From positions 2,131,223-2,195,222 of the forward strand of contig NZ_ATUG01000001.1 of the NCBI RefSeq assembly GCF_000420085.1: a stretch of DNA of 64,000 nucleotides. The letters run 5' to 3'. Source of the DNA: Desulfospira joergensenii DSM 10085. GTDB taxonomy: Bacteria > Desulfobacterota > Desulfobacteria > Desulfobacterales > Desulfobacteraceae. The notes under the pieces are model-generated. The model worked only from the letters and a program-made list of their open reading frames with translations, was not told the origin of the DNA and searched no databases. Below are positions 25,555 through 35,143 of this stretch, one piece after another. Position 1 is the first letter of the stretch. Every line of letters starts with the position of its first letter. A program made the position numbers and the translations under genes.

Positions 25555-28536
25555 ATGACAAAGCACTGGCAGGGGGCGGTTCAAGATCTCTGGGGCATTG
25601 AAGGGGCCTTTATCCGGCTGGACGGTGAGTATGATCTGAATTTCCGGATCAATTCCACCCATATTCTTAAAGTGATGCGGGAAGGCTGTCCGACCGATAT
25701 TGTGGACCTGCAATGCTCTGCGCTGGATCACCTTAACGCCTTTTCCCTGCCCCTGGTTGTGCCCTCCCAAAAAGGCCGGCCCTTTGAAATCTGCAAAGAC
25801 GAAAAAGGATGCGACCGGATTCTCTGGATGCTGGAAAACATCGAGGGAAAAACCTGGGCCGAATTCAAACCCAAGACCTGCGACCTTGTCCTAAAACTTG
25901 GAGAAACCATTGGGGCCATGGATAATGCTCTGAAGGGTTTTCATCATTCAGCCCTGCACCGGGAATTTAAATGGCATCTGCCCTCGGGCGGCTGGATTGG
26001 AGAACACCTTGGAATGATTGCCGATGAACCCCGGCAAAAGGTCCTCCAACAGATCCTGGATGATTTTTCCGGAATCAAGACGGATCTGGACGAACTGCCC
26101 GCCCAGGCCGTTCACAACGATATCAACGATTACAATATCCTGGTGATTGGAAGTCTGGAAGCTCCTCCTGCCGTCTCCGGCATCATTGATCTGGGGGATA
26201 TGTGCCTCTCTCCTGTGGTCTGCGATCTGGCCATTGCCGCCGCCTACATGGTACTGGATCACCCGGACCCGGAAAGCGTCCTGGAAAATCTGGTAAAGGG
26301 CTTTCACAGCGAGTGTCCGCTCTCCCCAAAAGAGATCGATATGATCTGGCCCCTTTTGCGCCTGCGCCTGGCCGTTTCCGTGGTCAACTCCACCATGATG
26401 GCCCGGGAAAAGCCCGATGATCCATACGTCCTGATATCCCAGGGCCCGGCCTGGGCCTTTCTGGAGTCCCAGAAGGTCAATCCGGATCTGATAGCGGCCC
26501 GCCTGCGGGCGGCCTGCGGATTCGGGGTTAACGACAAGGCCCGTTCGGTCATGGAATGGCTCAATAAAAACCGCGGGGGCTTTGCCCCGGTTCTGGGCCG
26601 GTCCCTGGATGCCCTGCCCCGGGTCAGCCTGTCCGTGGCCGACTCCACCCTGCCCCAAAATCCATTTGATCTGACCCCTGATGAGGCTGGAACCCTGGGT
26701 GTGGAAGCCCAAGGCTTTCATCTGGGATATTATGCGGAACCCCGCCTGATCTATACGGACAGGGCCTTTTACAAGGGGCCTTTCAAGGCAAGCAACCGCA
26801 GAACCGTCCATATTGGCGTGGATATCTTTGCCCCGGCCGGCACAAGGGTCTTTGCGCCCCTGAACGCCGTGGTGGAGGCCGTTGAGAACCGGAAGGACAA
26901 CCTGGATTACGGAGGTCTGGTCATTCTTTGCCATGAAACCGGAGAAGGCTCTCCCTTTTTCACCCTTTACGGCCATCTGAATCCTGAATCCATCGGATCC
27001 ATGGCGCCGGGACAGTCCATTGAAAAAGGAGAGGCCTTTGCAGCCCTGGGCGAACCGGATCACAACGGCGGATGGGCGCCGCATTTGCACTTTCAAACAG
27101 GTCTGATCCATGTTGATCCCAACTGGCCCGGGGCCGTGGACCCGGATGAACGCACTTTCTGGTCCAGTCTTTATCCCAATCCGGCGGCTCTCCTGAATCT
27201 TGAGGATGAAAGACTTGTCTATCAACCGCCCTCCAAGGCCGGGATCCTGGCCCAGCGAAGGGAAAGGTTCGGACAGAACCTGAAACTGACCTACACCGAT
27301 CCTATCATGTTCCTGCGCGGCTGGAAGACCCATCTGTTTGACGAGTGGGGCAGACCCTTTCTGGACAGCTATAACAACGTTCCCCACGTGGGCCATGCCC
27401 ATCCCCGGATCCAGGCGGTTGCCGCCGACCAGCTGAAACGCATGAACAGCAACACCCGCTATCTGCATCCGTCCCAGATTGCCTTTGCCGAAAAGATCGC
27501 CTCCTACATGCCTGAACCGCTGTCCATCTGCTTTTTTGTCAACTCAGGTTCCGAAGCCAACGAGTTGTCCCTGAGGCTTGCCCGGGCCCATACCGGGGGC
27601 AGGGATATGATCACTCCGGACCACGGGTATCACGGCAACACCACCGGCTGCATCGATATCTCGGCATACAAGTTTAACGCCAAAGGCGGGGTCGGCCCCT
27701 CGGAATGGGTCCACCTGATCGAGGTGGCCGACAACTTCCGCGGCCGTTTCCGCCGCGGCGGGGCAGATATTGCACAAAAATATGCGGATCTGGTGGACGG
27801 GGCCCTGGCCGATATCCGCGCGGGAAAAGGGAAACTGGCCGGATTCATTGCCGAAACCTTTCCCAGCGTGGGAGGCCAGATCATCCCGCCCAAAGGCTAT
27901 CTGCCGGCTGTCTATGAAAAAATCCGGAACGCGGGCGGGGTCTGTATTGCCGATGAGGTGCAGACGGGTCTGGGCCGCCTTGGCGACTTTTTCTTCGGCT
28001 TTGAGCACCAGGGCGCCGTTCCCGACATCGTTGTTCTGGGCAAGCCCATTGGCAACGGACATCCCCTGGGCGTTGTGGTCACGACAAAAGAGATCGCCGG
28101 CAGTTTTGCCAAGGGACCCGAGTTTTTCTCCACCTTTGGCGGTTCCACCCTCTCCTGCCGCACGGGGCTTGAGGTGCTCAGGATCGTTGAAGATGAACGC
28201 CTACAGGAAAACGCCAGAAAGATGGGGAACAAACTTCTGGCCGGGCTAAGGGATTTGCAGGAAAAATATGAAGTTGTGGGGGATGTCCGGGGCTGCGGGC
28301 TTTTCATCGGCCTTGATCTGGTGACCGACCCTCAGACCCGTGAACCCGGGACCGTTCTGGCCGGTTACGTGAAGAACCGCATGCGGGAGCACAGGATTCT
28401 CATGGGCAGCGAAGGCCCCCATGACAATATCCTAAAGATAAGACCGCCCATGACCGTTGAAACGGAAGATATAGATTACATCCTTGAGACGATGGACAGG
28501 GTGCTGGCTGAGGCCCAATCCTTACTTGGGAAATAA
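25555..28536 (+). CDS. Fusion: APH-type kinase, M23 peptidase, class III aminotransferase-type phospholyase
   Basis: About 993 residues from the ATG at 25555 (GGAGAC site). Residues about 1-350 are an aminoglycoside/choline-kinase-like domain with the catalytic loop HNDINDYN near 187 and IIDLGDM. Residues about 400-540 are an M23 (LytM) domain with HIGVDIFAP and APHLHFQ, keeping the zinc ligands. Residues about 570-993 are a PLP-dependent class III aminotransferase fold with NSGSEANELSLRLA, the IADEVQTGLGRLG aspartate motif and the Schiff-base Lys in VVLGKPIGNG near 830. Separate animal homologues of the outer domains are hydroxylysine kinase and the ammoniophospholyases (AGXT2L/ETNPPL), so phosphorylation of an amino alcohol or hydroxy-amino acid followed by phosphate elimination is likely. 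The M23 role is open. mscS follows 24 bases downstream. Confidence 0.9.
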   Translation: MTKHWQGAVQDLWGIEGAFIRLDGEYDLNFRINSTHILKVMREGCPTDIVDLQCSALDHLNAFSLPLVVPSQKGRPFEICKDEKGCDRILWMLENIEGKTWAEFKPKTCDLVLKLGETIGAMDNALKGFHHSALHREFKWHLPSGGWIGEHLGMIADEPRQKVLQQILDDFSGIKTDLDELPAQAVHNDINDYNILVIGSLEAPPAVSGIIDLGDMCLSPVVCDLAIAAAYMVLDHPDPESVLENLVKGFHSECPLSPKEIDMIWPLLRLRLAVSVVNSTMMAREKPDDPYVLISQGPAWAFLESQKVNPDLIAARLRAACGFGVNDKARSVMEWLNKNRGGFAPVLGRSLDALPRVSLSVADSTLPQNPFDLTPDEAGTLGVEAQGFHLGYYAEPRLIYTDRAFYKGPFKASNRRTVHIGVDIFAPAGTRVFAPLNAVVEAVENRKDNLDYGGLVILCHETGEGSPFFTLYGHLNPESIGSMAPGQSIEKGEAFAALGEPDHNGGWAPHLHFQTGLIHVDPNWPGAVDPDERTFWSSLYPNPAALLNLEDERLVYQPPSKAGILAQRRERFGQNLKLTYTDPIMFLRGWKTHLFDEWGRPFLDSYNNVPHVGHAHPRIQAVAADQLKRMNSNTRYLHPSQIAFAEKIASYMPEPLSICFFVNSGSEANELSLRLARAHTGGRDMITPDHGYHGNTTGCIDISAYKFNAKGGVGPSEWVHLIEVADNFRGRFRRGGADIAQKYADLVDGALADIRAGKGKLAGFIAETFPSVGGQIIPPKGYLPAVYEKIRNAGGVCIADEVQTGLGRLGDFFFGFEHQGAVPDIVVLGKPIGNGHPLGVVVTTKEIAGSFAKGPEFFSTFGGSTLSCRTGLEVLRIVEDERLQENARKMGNKLLAGLRDLQEKYEVVGDVRGCGLFIGLDLVTDPQTREPGTVLAGYVKNRMREHRILMGSEGPHDNILKIRPPMTVETEDIDYILETMDRVLAEAQSLLGK

Positions 28537-28560
28537 AAACGAAATAAAGCGAGAAAAATC

Positions 28561-29655
28561 ATGGCCTTGAACAAAGAACAATTATTGGAATGGCTCTCAC
28601 AGGTGGCACCCAACCGCTACCTCCAGGCCCTGGTCATCATCCTGGTCTTTGCAGGACTGGCCAAAATCGCCGATGTGATGATACGCAGGGTGGCCCGGAA
28701 ATGGATCGAAAAGACCACCTTCAAACTGGATGATCAGATCCTGGATATTTTTCACAAACCCATTTTCATCAGTATCCTTCTCTTCGGCCTGGCCCTGGCA
28801 ACGGAAAGACTGGCATTTAAGGAGAGCGTTGATTTCGTAACCATGGGCGGGCTGAAAACCATCGGTATCCTGATCTGGTCGGTGGCCGTCTCCAGGCTGG
28901 CCAAACTGCTGCTCAGCCTCGTAAGCCATGACGAAAGCCGGTTTAAGCTCATCCAGGACAGGACCCTGCCCCTGTTTAACAATCTGCTGCTGATCATTGT
29001 GATCAGCGTGTCCATGTATATTCTGTTCCTGGTATGGAATATTGATCTGACCGCCTGGATGGCTTCCGCCGGGATTCTGGGTCTGGCCGTCTCTTTTGCG
29101 GCAAAAGACACCCTGGCCAACCTGTTTTCCGGTGTCTTTATCATGGCTGACGCTCCTTACAAACTGGGGGATATGATCGTTCTTGAATCCGGGGAGCGCG
29201 GGTATGTAACCACCATAGGAATCCGGAGCACACGCATTCTGACCCGGGACGATGTGGAGATTACGGTTCCCAATTCAATCATGGGAAATACAAAGGTAAT
29301 CAATGAAGCCGGGGGACGGCATGAAAAATACCGGATCCGGGTGAAGGTGGGCGTGGCCTACGGATCCGACATTGACAAGGTCCATGAAGTTCTTCTGGAT
29401 GAGGCAAAACTAAATTCCCAGGTCTGTTCGATTCCGGCGGCAAGGGTCCGGTTCCGGGCATTCGGTGATTCAAGCCTGGACCATGAGCTGCTCTGCTGGG
29501 TGAGAAAACCGGTACAGAAGGGGTCAGTGCTCCACATGCTCAATACGGCAATCTATAAGCGGTTTCTCAAAGAGAATATTGAAATCCCCTTCCCCCAGCG
29601 GGATGTCCATATTATTCCGCCGGACAGCCACAATTCCGGCAATGGGACCGCCTGA
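28561..29655 (+). CDS. Small-conductance mechanosensitive channel (MscS family)
   Basis: 364 residues. Membrane helices near 20-38, 65-85, 95-120 and the pore helix region at about 145-200, where WMASAGILGLAVSFAAKDTLANLFSG shows the Gly/Ala-rich TM3 pattern of MscS. The following GDMIVLESGERGYVTTIGIRSTRILTRDDVEITVPNS-type beta domain is conserved in the family, and a mixed alpha/beta C-terminus ends with EIPFPQRDVHI. It opens under membrane tension to release solutes. It follows the kinase-phospholyase fusion on the same strand and may share its transcript. Confidence 0.93.
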   Translation: MALNKEQLLEWLSQVAPNRYLQALVIILVFAGLAKIADVMIRRVARKWIEKTTFKLDDQILDIFHKPIFISILLFGLALATERLAFKESVDFVTMGGLKTIGILIWSVAVSRLAKLLLSLVSHDESRFKLIQDRTLPLFNNLLLIIVISVSMYILFLVWNIDLTAWMASAGILGLAVSFAAKDTLANLFSGVFIMADAPYKLGDMIVLESGERGYVTTIGIRSTRILTRDDVEITVPNSIMGNTKVINEAGGRHEKYRIRVKVGVAYGSDIDKVHEVLLDEAKLNSQVCSIPAARVRFRAFGDSSLDHELLCWVRKPVQKGSVLHMLNTAIYKRFLKENIEIPFPQRDVHIIPPDSHNSGNGTA

Positions 29656-29725
29656 TTTCCGATGGGGAACGCGGACTCCCGGGAACCATTGTGAGGGTCC
29701 GGGCCATTGCCCAAGGCTATATTTT

Positions 29726-31516
29726 TTACTTATCAAAGACCTCTCTTACTTTGTAGGAGAGGTCCTGTTTTGAGAAAGGCTTTTGGATAAAATGTAATCC
29801 TTTATCCAAAATACCCTGATCCGCAATTACATTTGAGGTATATCCGGACATGAAAAGGCATTTCATATCCGGACGGGTTTGTAATACTTCTTTGGCAAGG
29901 TCACGTCCGTTCATTTTGGGCATGACAACATCTGTCATCAATAGATGAATTTTTTGATCAAAATTGTTTCCGGCCAGAACCGCCTCATCCGGTGTGGCAG
30001 CTGCCAGGACGTTATAGCCCAGCCGCTCAAGCATCCCTTTTGTCATTTTCAGCATTGCCTTTTCATCTTCAACCAGCAGTATGGTTTCATGGCCTCCGGG
30101 GAGTTCCTTTTGAATGGGCTTTTGTGCTTCGGTTTCAAATTCTATGGTGTGTTTCGGCAGATAAATTTTAAAAATCGTCCCCTTATCCGGTTCGCTGTAA
30201 ACATTGATCGTGCCCTTGTTCTGTTTAACGATGCCGTATACCGTGGCAAGGCCGAGCCCCGTGCCCTGGCCGAGCCCTTTTGTGGTAAAAAACGGTTCAA
30301 AGAGATTGTCAATGGTCTTTTTATCCATACCCAAGCCATTATCGCTGACGCCGATGAGAACATATTCACCGGGTTGAATTCCCGTCTGATTCTGATCCTC
30401 ATCCAGATGAACATTATCCGTCTCTATGGTAATCTTGCCGATATCCTTTATGGCATCCCTTGCATTGACACATAAATTGGCCAGAATCTGATCGATTTGG
30501 GAGGGATCTATATTCACCGGCCACAGGGATGGTTTCGGATGCCATGACAAATCAATATTCTCCCCGATCAAACGCTTGAGCATCTTAAGCATTTTTTCTA
30601 TGGTATGATTCAGATCCAGGATCTGGGGAGAAACCGTCTGTTTCCGGGCAAAGGCCAATAGCTGGCGGGTCAGGTCGGCTGATCGCCGGGCTGCTTTTTG
30701 AATTTCCTCAAGGTTCTTGATCACAGGGTTTGACGGTTCCAAATCTTCCAGGCCGATTTCAGTATTTCCCAGGATGATGCTGAGCATATTATTAAAATCG
30801 TGGGCCACGCCTCCGGCCAGTCTTCCAATGGACTCCATCTTCTGGGCCTGTTTCAACTGATTTTCGATTTTTACCCGTTCTTTTTCTGCATTTTTTTTAT
30901 CGGTAATATCCCGTCCGGCGCCGATGATCTCCGCGATATTTCCCTGGCTGTCGAAAACAGCCGTATCCATCCAGGCCAGCCACCGCCAACCTGACTTGGT
31001 CATTGCACGCTGCTCTAAATAGACCGTGTATGGAGGAGAAAAAAGGGCATCCATTGCCCTGGCAGTTGATTCCCTGTCCTCCTCGTGTACCAGGGGCATG
31101 AATGTCTTTCCCAGAAGATCTTCCTCTGATTTTCCAAATATCCGGCAATAGGATGGGCTGACAAATAGAAAACGGCCGTCTATATCAACCTTGACCACCA
31201 TATCTGTTTGATTTTCCACCAGCAGGCGGTATTTTTCTTCGCTTTGTTTCAGTCTTTTTTCAGCTTCCTGTTTTTTAATAATAAACTCCGTGATCAGGAC
31301 ACCGAGGACGATAAATAAAGCAAGGACCATCAGGCGGGAAACGATCTGATATGGAGGAACCTTCAGCAAAAACGGATCTAAATAAGATCCGGGCTCAGCA
31401 AAAATCAGTTGTTTTAAATTATACTCAAAGGATATATAAGACCAGATGCTGTCCAGTATCCAGTACGCAAAACAGACAAAACCCACGCTCAGATACCCTT
31501 TTAAACGCGAAGACAT
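29726..31516 (-). CDS. Hybrid sensor histidine kinase with PAS and receiver domains
   Basis: 596 residues. Two N-terminal membrane helices (about 8-26 and 60-80) frame a short periplasmic loop. Then a PAS domain (about 95-215), HisKA with the phosphoacceptor in GRLAGGVAHDFNNMLS (near 240), HATPase with VNARDAI (N-box), SDNGLGMD and GQGTGLGLATVYG (G-boxes), and a C-terminal receiver (about 475-595) with LLVEDE, phosphorylated Asp in LLMTDVVMP and Lys in IQKPF. The binding-protein gene lies six bases upstream in the same operon, so that protein may present the ligand to this kinase. No output regulator is adjacent. Confidence 0.94.
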   Translation of the reverse strand: MSSRLKGYLSVGFVCFAYWILDSIWSYISFEYNLKQLIFAEPGSYLDPFLLKVPPYQIVSRLMVLALFIVLGVLITEFIIKKQEAEKRLKQSEEKYRLLVENQTDMVVKVDIDGRFLFVSPSYCRIFGKSEEDLLGKTFMPLVHEEDRESTARAMDALFSPPYTVYLEQRAMTKSGWRWLAWMDTAVFDSQGNIAEIIGAGRDITDKKNAEKERVKIENQLKQAQKMESIGRLAGGVAHDFNNMLSIILGNTEIGLEDLEPSNPVIKNLEEIQKAARRSADLTRQLLAFARKQTVSPQILDLNHTIEKMLKMLKRLIGENIDLSWHPKPSLWPVNIDPSQIDQILANLCVNARDAIKDIGKITIETDNVHLDEDQNQTGIQPGEYVLIGVSDNGLGMDKKTIDNLFEPFFTTKGLGQGTGLGLATVYGIVKQNKGTINVYSEPDKGTIFKIYLPKHTIEFETEAQKPIQKELPGGHETILLVEDEKAMLKMTKGMLERLGYNVLAAATPDEAVLAGNNFDQKIHLLMTDVVMPKMNGRDLAKEVLQTRPDMKCLFMSGYTSNVIADQGILDKGLHFIQKPFSKQDLSYKVREVFDK

Positions 31517-31522
31517 TACAAT

Positions 31523-32647
31523 CTACTGCTCATGAATTTCAGTTGCAATTTTTAAAATACTTTCAGGCATTTCAAATCCCGTTTGTCTGACCGTTTCCAT
31601 ATTTACCGCAATATCCAGGGGATCCTCAAAAATCTGGTTGAGGTCTCCCGGTTCCGCTCCGTTCAGGATTTCACCAAATTTCGCTGCATTGTACCTACCC
31701 AGGGCAGTATAACCGGAATCACTTGAAATGCTCAGCATCATCCCCTTTTTGACAAATCTCGATCCCAGCATGGCAAAAGAGGGCGTCCCGGCTTTCCGGA
31801 AAATATCTGCTATCGGTTTTGCCTGCCGGTCCACACAGGTTAAAGCCGTAACATATACGGCATCACATGTTGCAGCCAGTTTTTCATAACATTCAAAACA
31901 GGATTGGTCAGATCCGGCCGTGTCTGCATTTGTATCAATGACTTCACACAAAACAAGCTTAAATCCTCTTTCCCCGGCAATCTGTTCAGCGCTTTCCATT
32001 GCAGCATACACCCTTCCCTCGGGAGTATTTTCATAGGCAATCCCCAATGTCTTAAAACCGACAATTCTTGAAAACATTCTTATTTGACGCTTATAGCGAT
32101 TGGGATCGACCCGTGCCGTTACGTGGGCATATCCTGAATCTTTCGCGCTCTTAATGATTCCCGCTTTTATGGGATCTGAAGTTGACACTACCAGAACGGG
32201 TACGGAATGCCCGTTGTTCGCCAAATCAAGTCCGGCCCAGGTACCCATGGCAATGATTAAATCAATGGAACCTGATTTCAGCTTTCCAAGGACCCTTTCC
32301 CGTACAAGGGTTCTTTCCTTATCATCCCAGTTCGCGGAAAATCCATTTTTACCTTTAAAGGCCAGATAAGAACTTTCACATCGGGTCAGCCAGTTCCAAT
32401 ACGGCATTTGAATCTCTTCATCATAATTTGGCAATTCAGTCTTATCAATCCATCCCAGTTCCATGAGTCCCGTCACGAGAACTCTCATGGTTTCGGCATA
32501 GTCGGAAAAAGGGCCTCCCTCATAATAGGCGATATTCCATTTTTTGCCCTTATTGAGCTTTGGCATATCGGCAGGACTGCCTAAAGAACCGGATATCAGT
32601 GAAATGAAACAGAGCAGGATAATATATTTGCTTATTTTCACACCCAT
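31523..32647 (-). CDS. ABC-type substrate-binding protein (TrpX-like), sensor-coupled
   Basis: About 374 residues from the ATG at 32647, chosen because a GAGG site precedes it and a signal peptide follows directly (MGVKISKYIILLCFISLISG); the frame is open 30 codons further upstream. The mature part is a periplasmic binding fold of the ABC_sub_bind type: KWNIAYYEGGPF, LIIAMGTWAGLDLAN, VPVLVVSTSDPIKAGI, FKTLGIAYENTPEGR, DAVYVTALTCVDRQA. There is no transporter permease or ATPase nearby; instead a hybrid histidine kinase follows by six bases, which suggests a ligand-sensing role. Confidence 0.85.
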   Translation of the reverse strand: MGVKISKYIILLCFISLISGSLGSPADMPKLNKGKKWNIAYYEGGPFSDYAETMRVLVTGLMELGWIDKTELPNYDEEIQMPYWNWLTRCESSYLAFKGKNGFSANWDDKERTLVRERVLGKLKSGSIDLIIAMGTWAGLDLANNGHSVPVLVVSTSDPIKAGIIKSAKDSGYAHVTARVDPNRYKRQIRMFSRIVGFKTLGIAYENTPEGRVYAAMESAEQIAGERGFKLVLCEVIDTNADTAGSDQSCFECYEKLAATCDAVYVTALTCVDRQAKPIADIFRKAGTPSFAMLGSRFVKKGMMLSISSDSGYTALGRYNAAKFGEILNGAEPGDLNQIFEDPLDIAVNMETVRQTGFEMPESILKIATEIHEQ

Positions 32648-32889
32648 AAAGACCTCGGTTTTAATGAACACTCTGGGAAATACTGTTTTTCGTAAAGATA
32701 ATTCATGTATTCTATGAGAAACCATCGTCTTGATCAATGAAAATTTATTTTTTAAAAGGGATTGCTTCTGTTTTTTTTGGGATTCGAGACCCCCTTGTGA
32801 TGATTTCAGCCCATCTTAAGACCATGAGGATTTAAAAGAATAAGGAAACTGCCATGGTTCTGTAAAAACTCCGGGCAAAGGCGGAAAGA

Positions 32890-33294
32890 TCAGGGGATGT
32901 CCACCGAGGTCTGGCCCGGGCTTTTAATGGTAATCACCCCGCCCCAGATGCAGTTCAGGGTGGAGGTATCGTTCAGGGCCGGTTGATTGGCGATGAGGAC
33001 CGTGGGAGCTCCCGGAATCCAGGGGGATGCCGTGGCCGGGACACAGGGCGCCGGGGTCGGGGTATACACGCCTAACGCAGCCGTGGTGGCGGCGGATGTG
33101 GCCGCTGCCACGGCCGGATTCGACTGGGTGTTGCACATGCCGAAGGTTACGATGTTTTTTCCCGGGACATGATCCATGATATTGGCTGCCGGCGTGGTGG
33201 TCATCACCCTCTTTTCCGGGGTAACCACCAGAGAAGAGGGCGCGGTTCCGAAACTGCACTGAAGCATGGCGTCGGCACAGACTTGTTTGGCCAT
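32890..33294 (-). CDS. DUF4280 PAAR-like T6SS spike tip protein
   Basis: 134 residues; AAGGAG site before the ATG. It starts MAKQVCADAMLQCSFG and continues through SSLVVTPEKRV and NIVTFGMCNTQSNPAV to a C-terminal CxWGGVITIKSPGQ segment. This is the DUF4280 pattern, a PAAR-like cone predicted to sit on the VgrG tip and recruit cargo. Its paired Cys residues could bind the metal. It is the most downstream gene of the leftward spike block, just after the zincin gene, so it may be the adaptor for that protein. Confidence 0.88.
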   Translation of the reverse strand: MAKQVCADAMLQCSFGTAPSSLVVTPEKRVMTTTPAANIMDHVPGKNIVTFGMCNTQSNPAVAAATSAATTAALGVYTPTPAPCVPATASPWIPGAPTVLIANQPALNDTSTLNCIWGGVITIKSPGQTSVDIP

Positions 33295-33327
33295 TGATTT
33301 CTCCTTAATTGATCGATCATTTCCCTC

Positions 33328-35103
33328 TTAGGGAATCAAAGCGCTGCTGCGCATGACCTTTGTCTGGGCAATATCAAAATCTCCGGCGCTGTCCGCTGAA
33401 TAATACAGCATCACATTCTGGCGCGGGGGAAATGTTAATTCATCATCATATCTGCCCCCGGCGATTGTCGGGCTCTCTATCCGGTGGCCCAGGCTCAGCA
33501 TGTGACCGACTTCATGGGCAACTGTGGCCCCGTAAGACCTGCGACCATTTGTGGTAGACATATCATTGGTCCTTTCTATAATTGCCATACCGTTCAGGTC
33601 GTTGGGCAGTCCGCTGTTACATCTATAGCCGGCAATCACCTTCATGGTGACGGTCCTGGCCGCTCTGTCCGGCCGATTCCCGGAAGGCTGTATCCAGGAG
33701 GTAGAGGGTGTGCCGTTCTCCTGGAAATTCCAACGATTATTGGCAGAAGTGGAGCTTGGATGTTCAGGCCATTTAAAAGCAAAGCCCAGGGCATTGCTCA
33801 AGGTGGAGCTTTTTAAATAACAGAAATTCATCACTCCGGCGCGATAATTGGCCTGGAGCCATATGCTGTTCCAGGGAGCGTTCCGGGTCTGGCCGGAAGG
33901 GACGGTGATCGAATAGATGCCTGTTGTTCCCGAGGCCGTAACCGCAAGGGGGGGGGCGCCTCCTCCGGGCCGGGCCGTGTTCCGTGTGGCATTGCTGTCC
34001 AATTGCAATTGTATGCCGCTCTGGCGCAAAAACATATTGGCCACTTCCAGCTGGCACCCGATATCGGCCGGTGTCACCGTGGGTCTGTGCCGGTTGGGAT
34101 CGTCTGCCGGGCCCGGCGGGCCCTTAAAAATATTGAAACGGCAGGGTATGGTTTTCAAAGGTCCCAGAACCGTCCGGAATTTTGCACATTCCTCACCTTC
34201 AAACTTCAGAGTAAAAACCACGTCGATATCGGCGGAAGTGGTGCTTCCTGTGCCGTAAACCTGAACCGTCCGGCCATGATTGTCATTGTTCAGAAAACGA
34301 ACCCGGTTGGCAGGCTCTGCACTCCATTCCAGCCGGGGATCATTGGCCGTAAACCCCAAGGTTCTGGGCCGGTAATAGGTCACCTTCAACTTGGCCGTAT
34401 TGGTTGTGGCGGCCTGGGTTTCGGTGAGTATGGGAATCCAGCTGGGATTTTCTATGCCGTTGACCGCATCGCCCGGGTGAAGGCGGGCTCTCCCGGCGTA
34501 GGTCCTTGCAGGGGGCGCCGTTGTCGGGAAGGCCGGCCTTCGAGGAAGTCCGGTGGGCGGAACCGGTAAAACCGGACAGATTTCGATCCTGGACAGCCTG
34601 ACACGTCCGGAAACCGTTGTATATGTGACGCCGCCCCTGTGGCTCCGGGTGGCAAAGACCGTATCCGGAGGATGAATGGCAAAATCTCCCTGGGCACGTG
34701 CCTCGATCCTGTAACGGACCGTATAATGCCGGCAGGAATTTTCATATACATCCTGCCGGACATGTAAAATATCCCGGCCGGGAAGTTCAAGCACCTGTTT
34801 GAACTTATGCAGGGTGCTTCCAAGGGATCGGTTGCGGATGCGCCTGAGTTTGACGCCCCGGGTTTTGATTCTGAGCCGTCTTAACCCGGCTACGGTGATA
34901 TCGCAGGTCCAGCCCAGGGGTTCCAGGTCAATGTGCATGGTCCCCTCCCTTGTGTCCACTTGGGCGGTCTGTTCCTCGAGTCTCCCGAACCGGTGTTCTC
35001 CCGCATCAGCGATAAAACGGAACCTCCCTGAAGTTCTCCTGCCCGAACTCCCGTGGAGCTCTATGCGAAGAAAAGTAACACGAATCTGTTCATCAGCAGG
35101 CAT
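33328..35103 (-). CDS. Putative T6SS-delivered zinc metalloprotease
   Basis: 591 residues, AGGAGA site before the ATG, no signal peptide. The N-terminal half is beta-rich and unlike anything I recognise; a Pro-rich segment (about 185-215) precedes further beta segments. Near the C-terminus HEVGHMLSLGH (530-540) is a zincin motif of the HExxHxxxxxH type, with a possible Met-turn in NVMLYY about 25 residues later. It lies between the PAAR-like tip gene and an exported repeat protein gene, the position of cargo effectors, so secretion into target cells is likely. Substrate unknown. A self-standing cytoplasmic protease is the alternative. Confidence 0.75.
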   Translation of the reverse strand: MPADEQIRVTFLRIELHGSSGRRTSGRFRFIADAGEHRFGRLEEQTAQVDTREGTMHIDLEPLGWTCDITVAGLRRLRIKTRGVKLRRIRNRSLGSTLHKFKQVLELPGRDILHVRQDVYENSCRHYTVRYRIEARAQGDFAIHPPDTVFATRSHRGGVTYTTVSGRVRLSRIEICPVLPVPPTGLPRRPAFPTTAPPARTYAGRARLHPGDAVNGIENPSWIPILTETQAATTNTAKLKVTYYRPRTLGFTANDPRLEWSAEPANRVRFLNNDNHGRTVQVYGTGSTTSADIDVVFTLKFEGEECAKFRTVLGPLKTIPCRFNIFKGPPGPADDPNRHRPTVTPADIGCQLEVANMFLRQSGIQLQLDSNATRNTARPGGGAPPLAVTASGTTGIYSITVPSGQTRNAPWNSIWLQANYRAGVMNFCYLKSSTLSNALGFAFKWPEHPSSTSANNRWNFQENGTPSTSWIQPSGNRPDRAARTVTMKVIAGYRCNSGLPNDLNGMAIIERTNDMSTTNGRRSYGATVAHEVGHMLSLGHRIESPTIAGGRYDDELTFPPRQNVMLYYSADSAGDFDIAQTKVMRSSALIP

Positions 35104-35143
35104 TTTTCATGTCTCCTGTCAGGCTATTTCGAATTATTGGCCT

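Noticed and set aside
25948-27468. 506-codon leftward open frame inside the fusion gene
   Set aside because: The plus-strand frame has complete kinase, M23 and aminotransferase motifs; the antisense frame has none.
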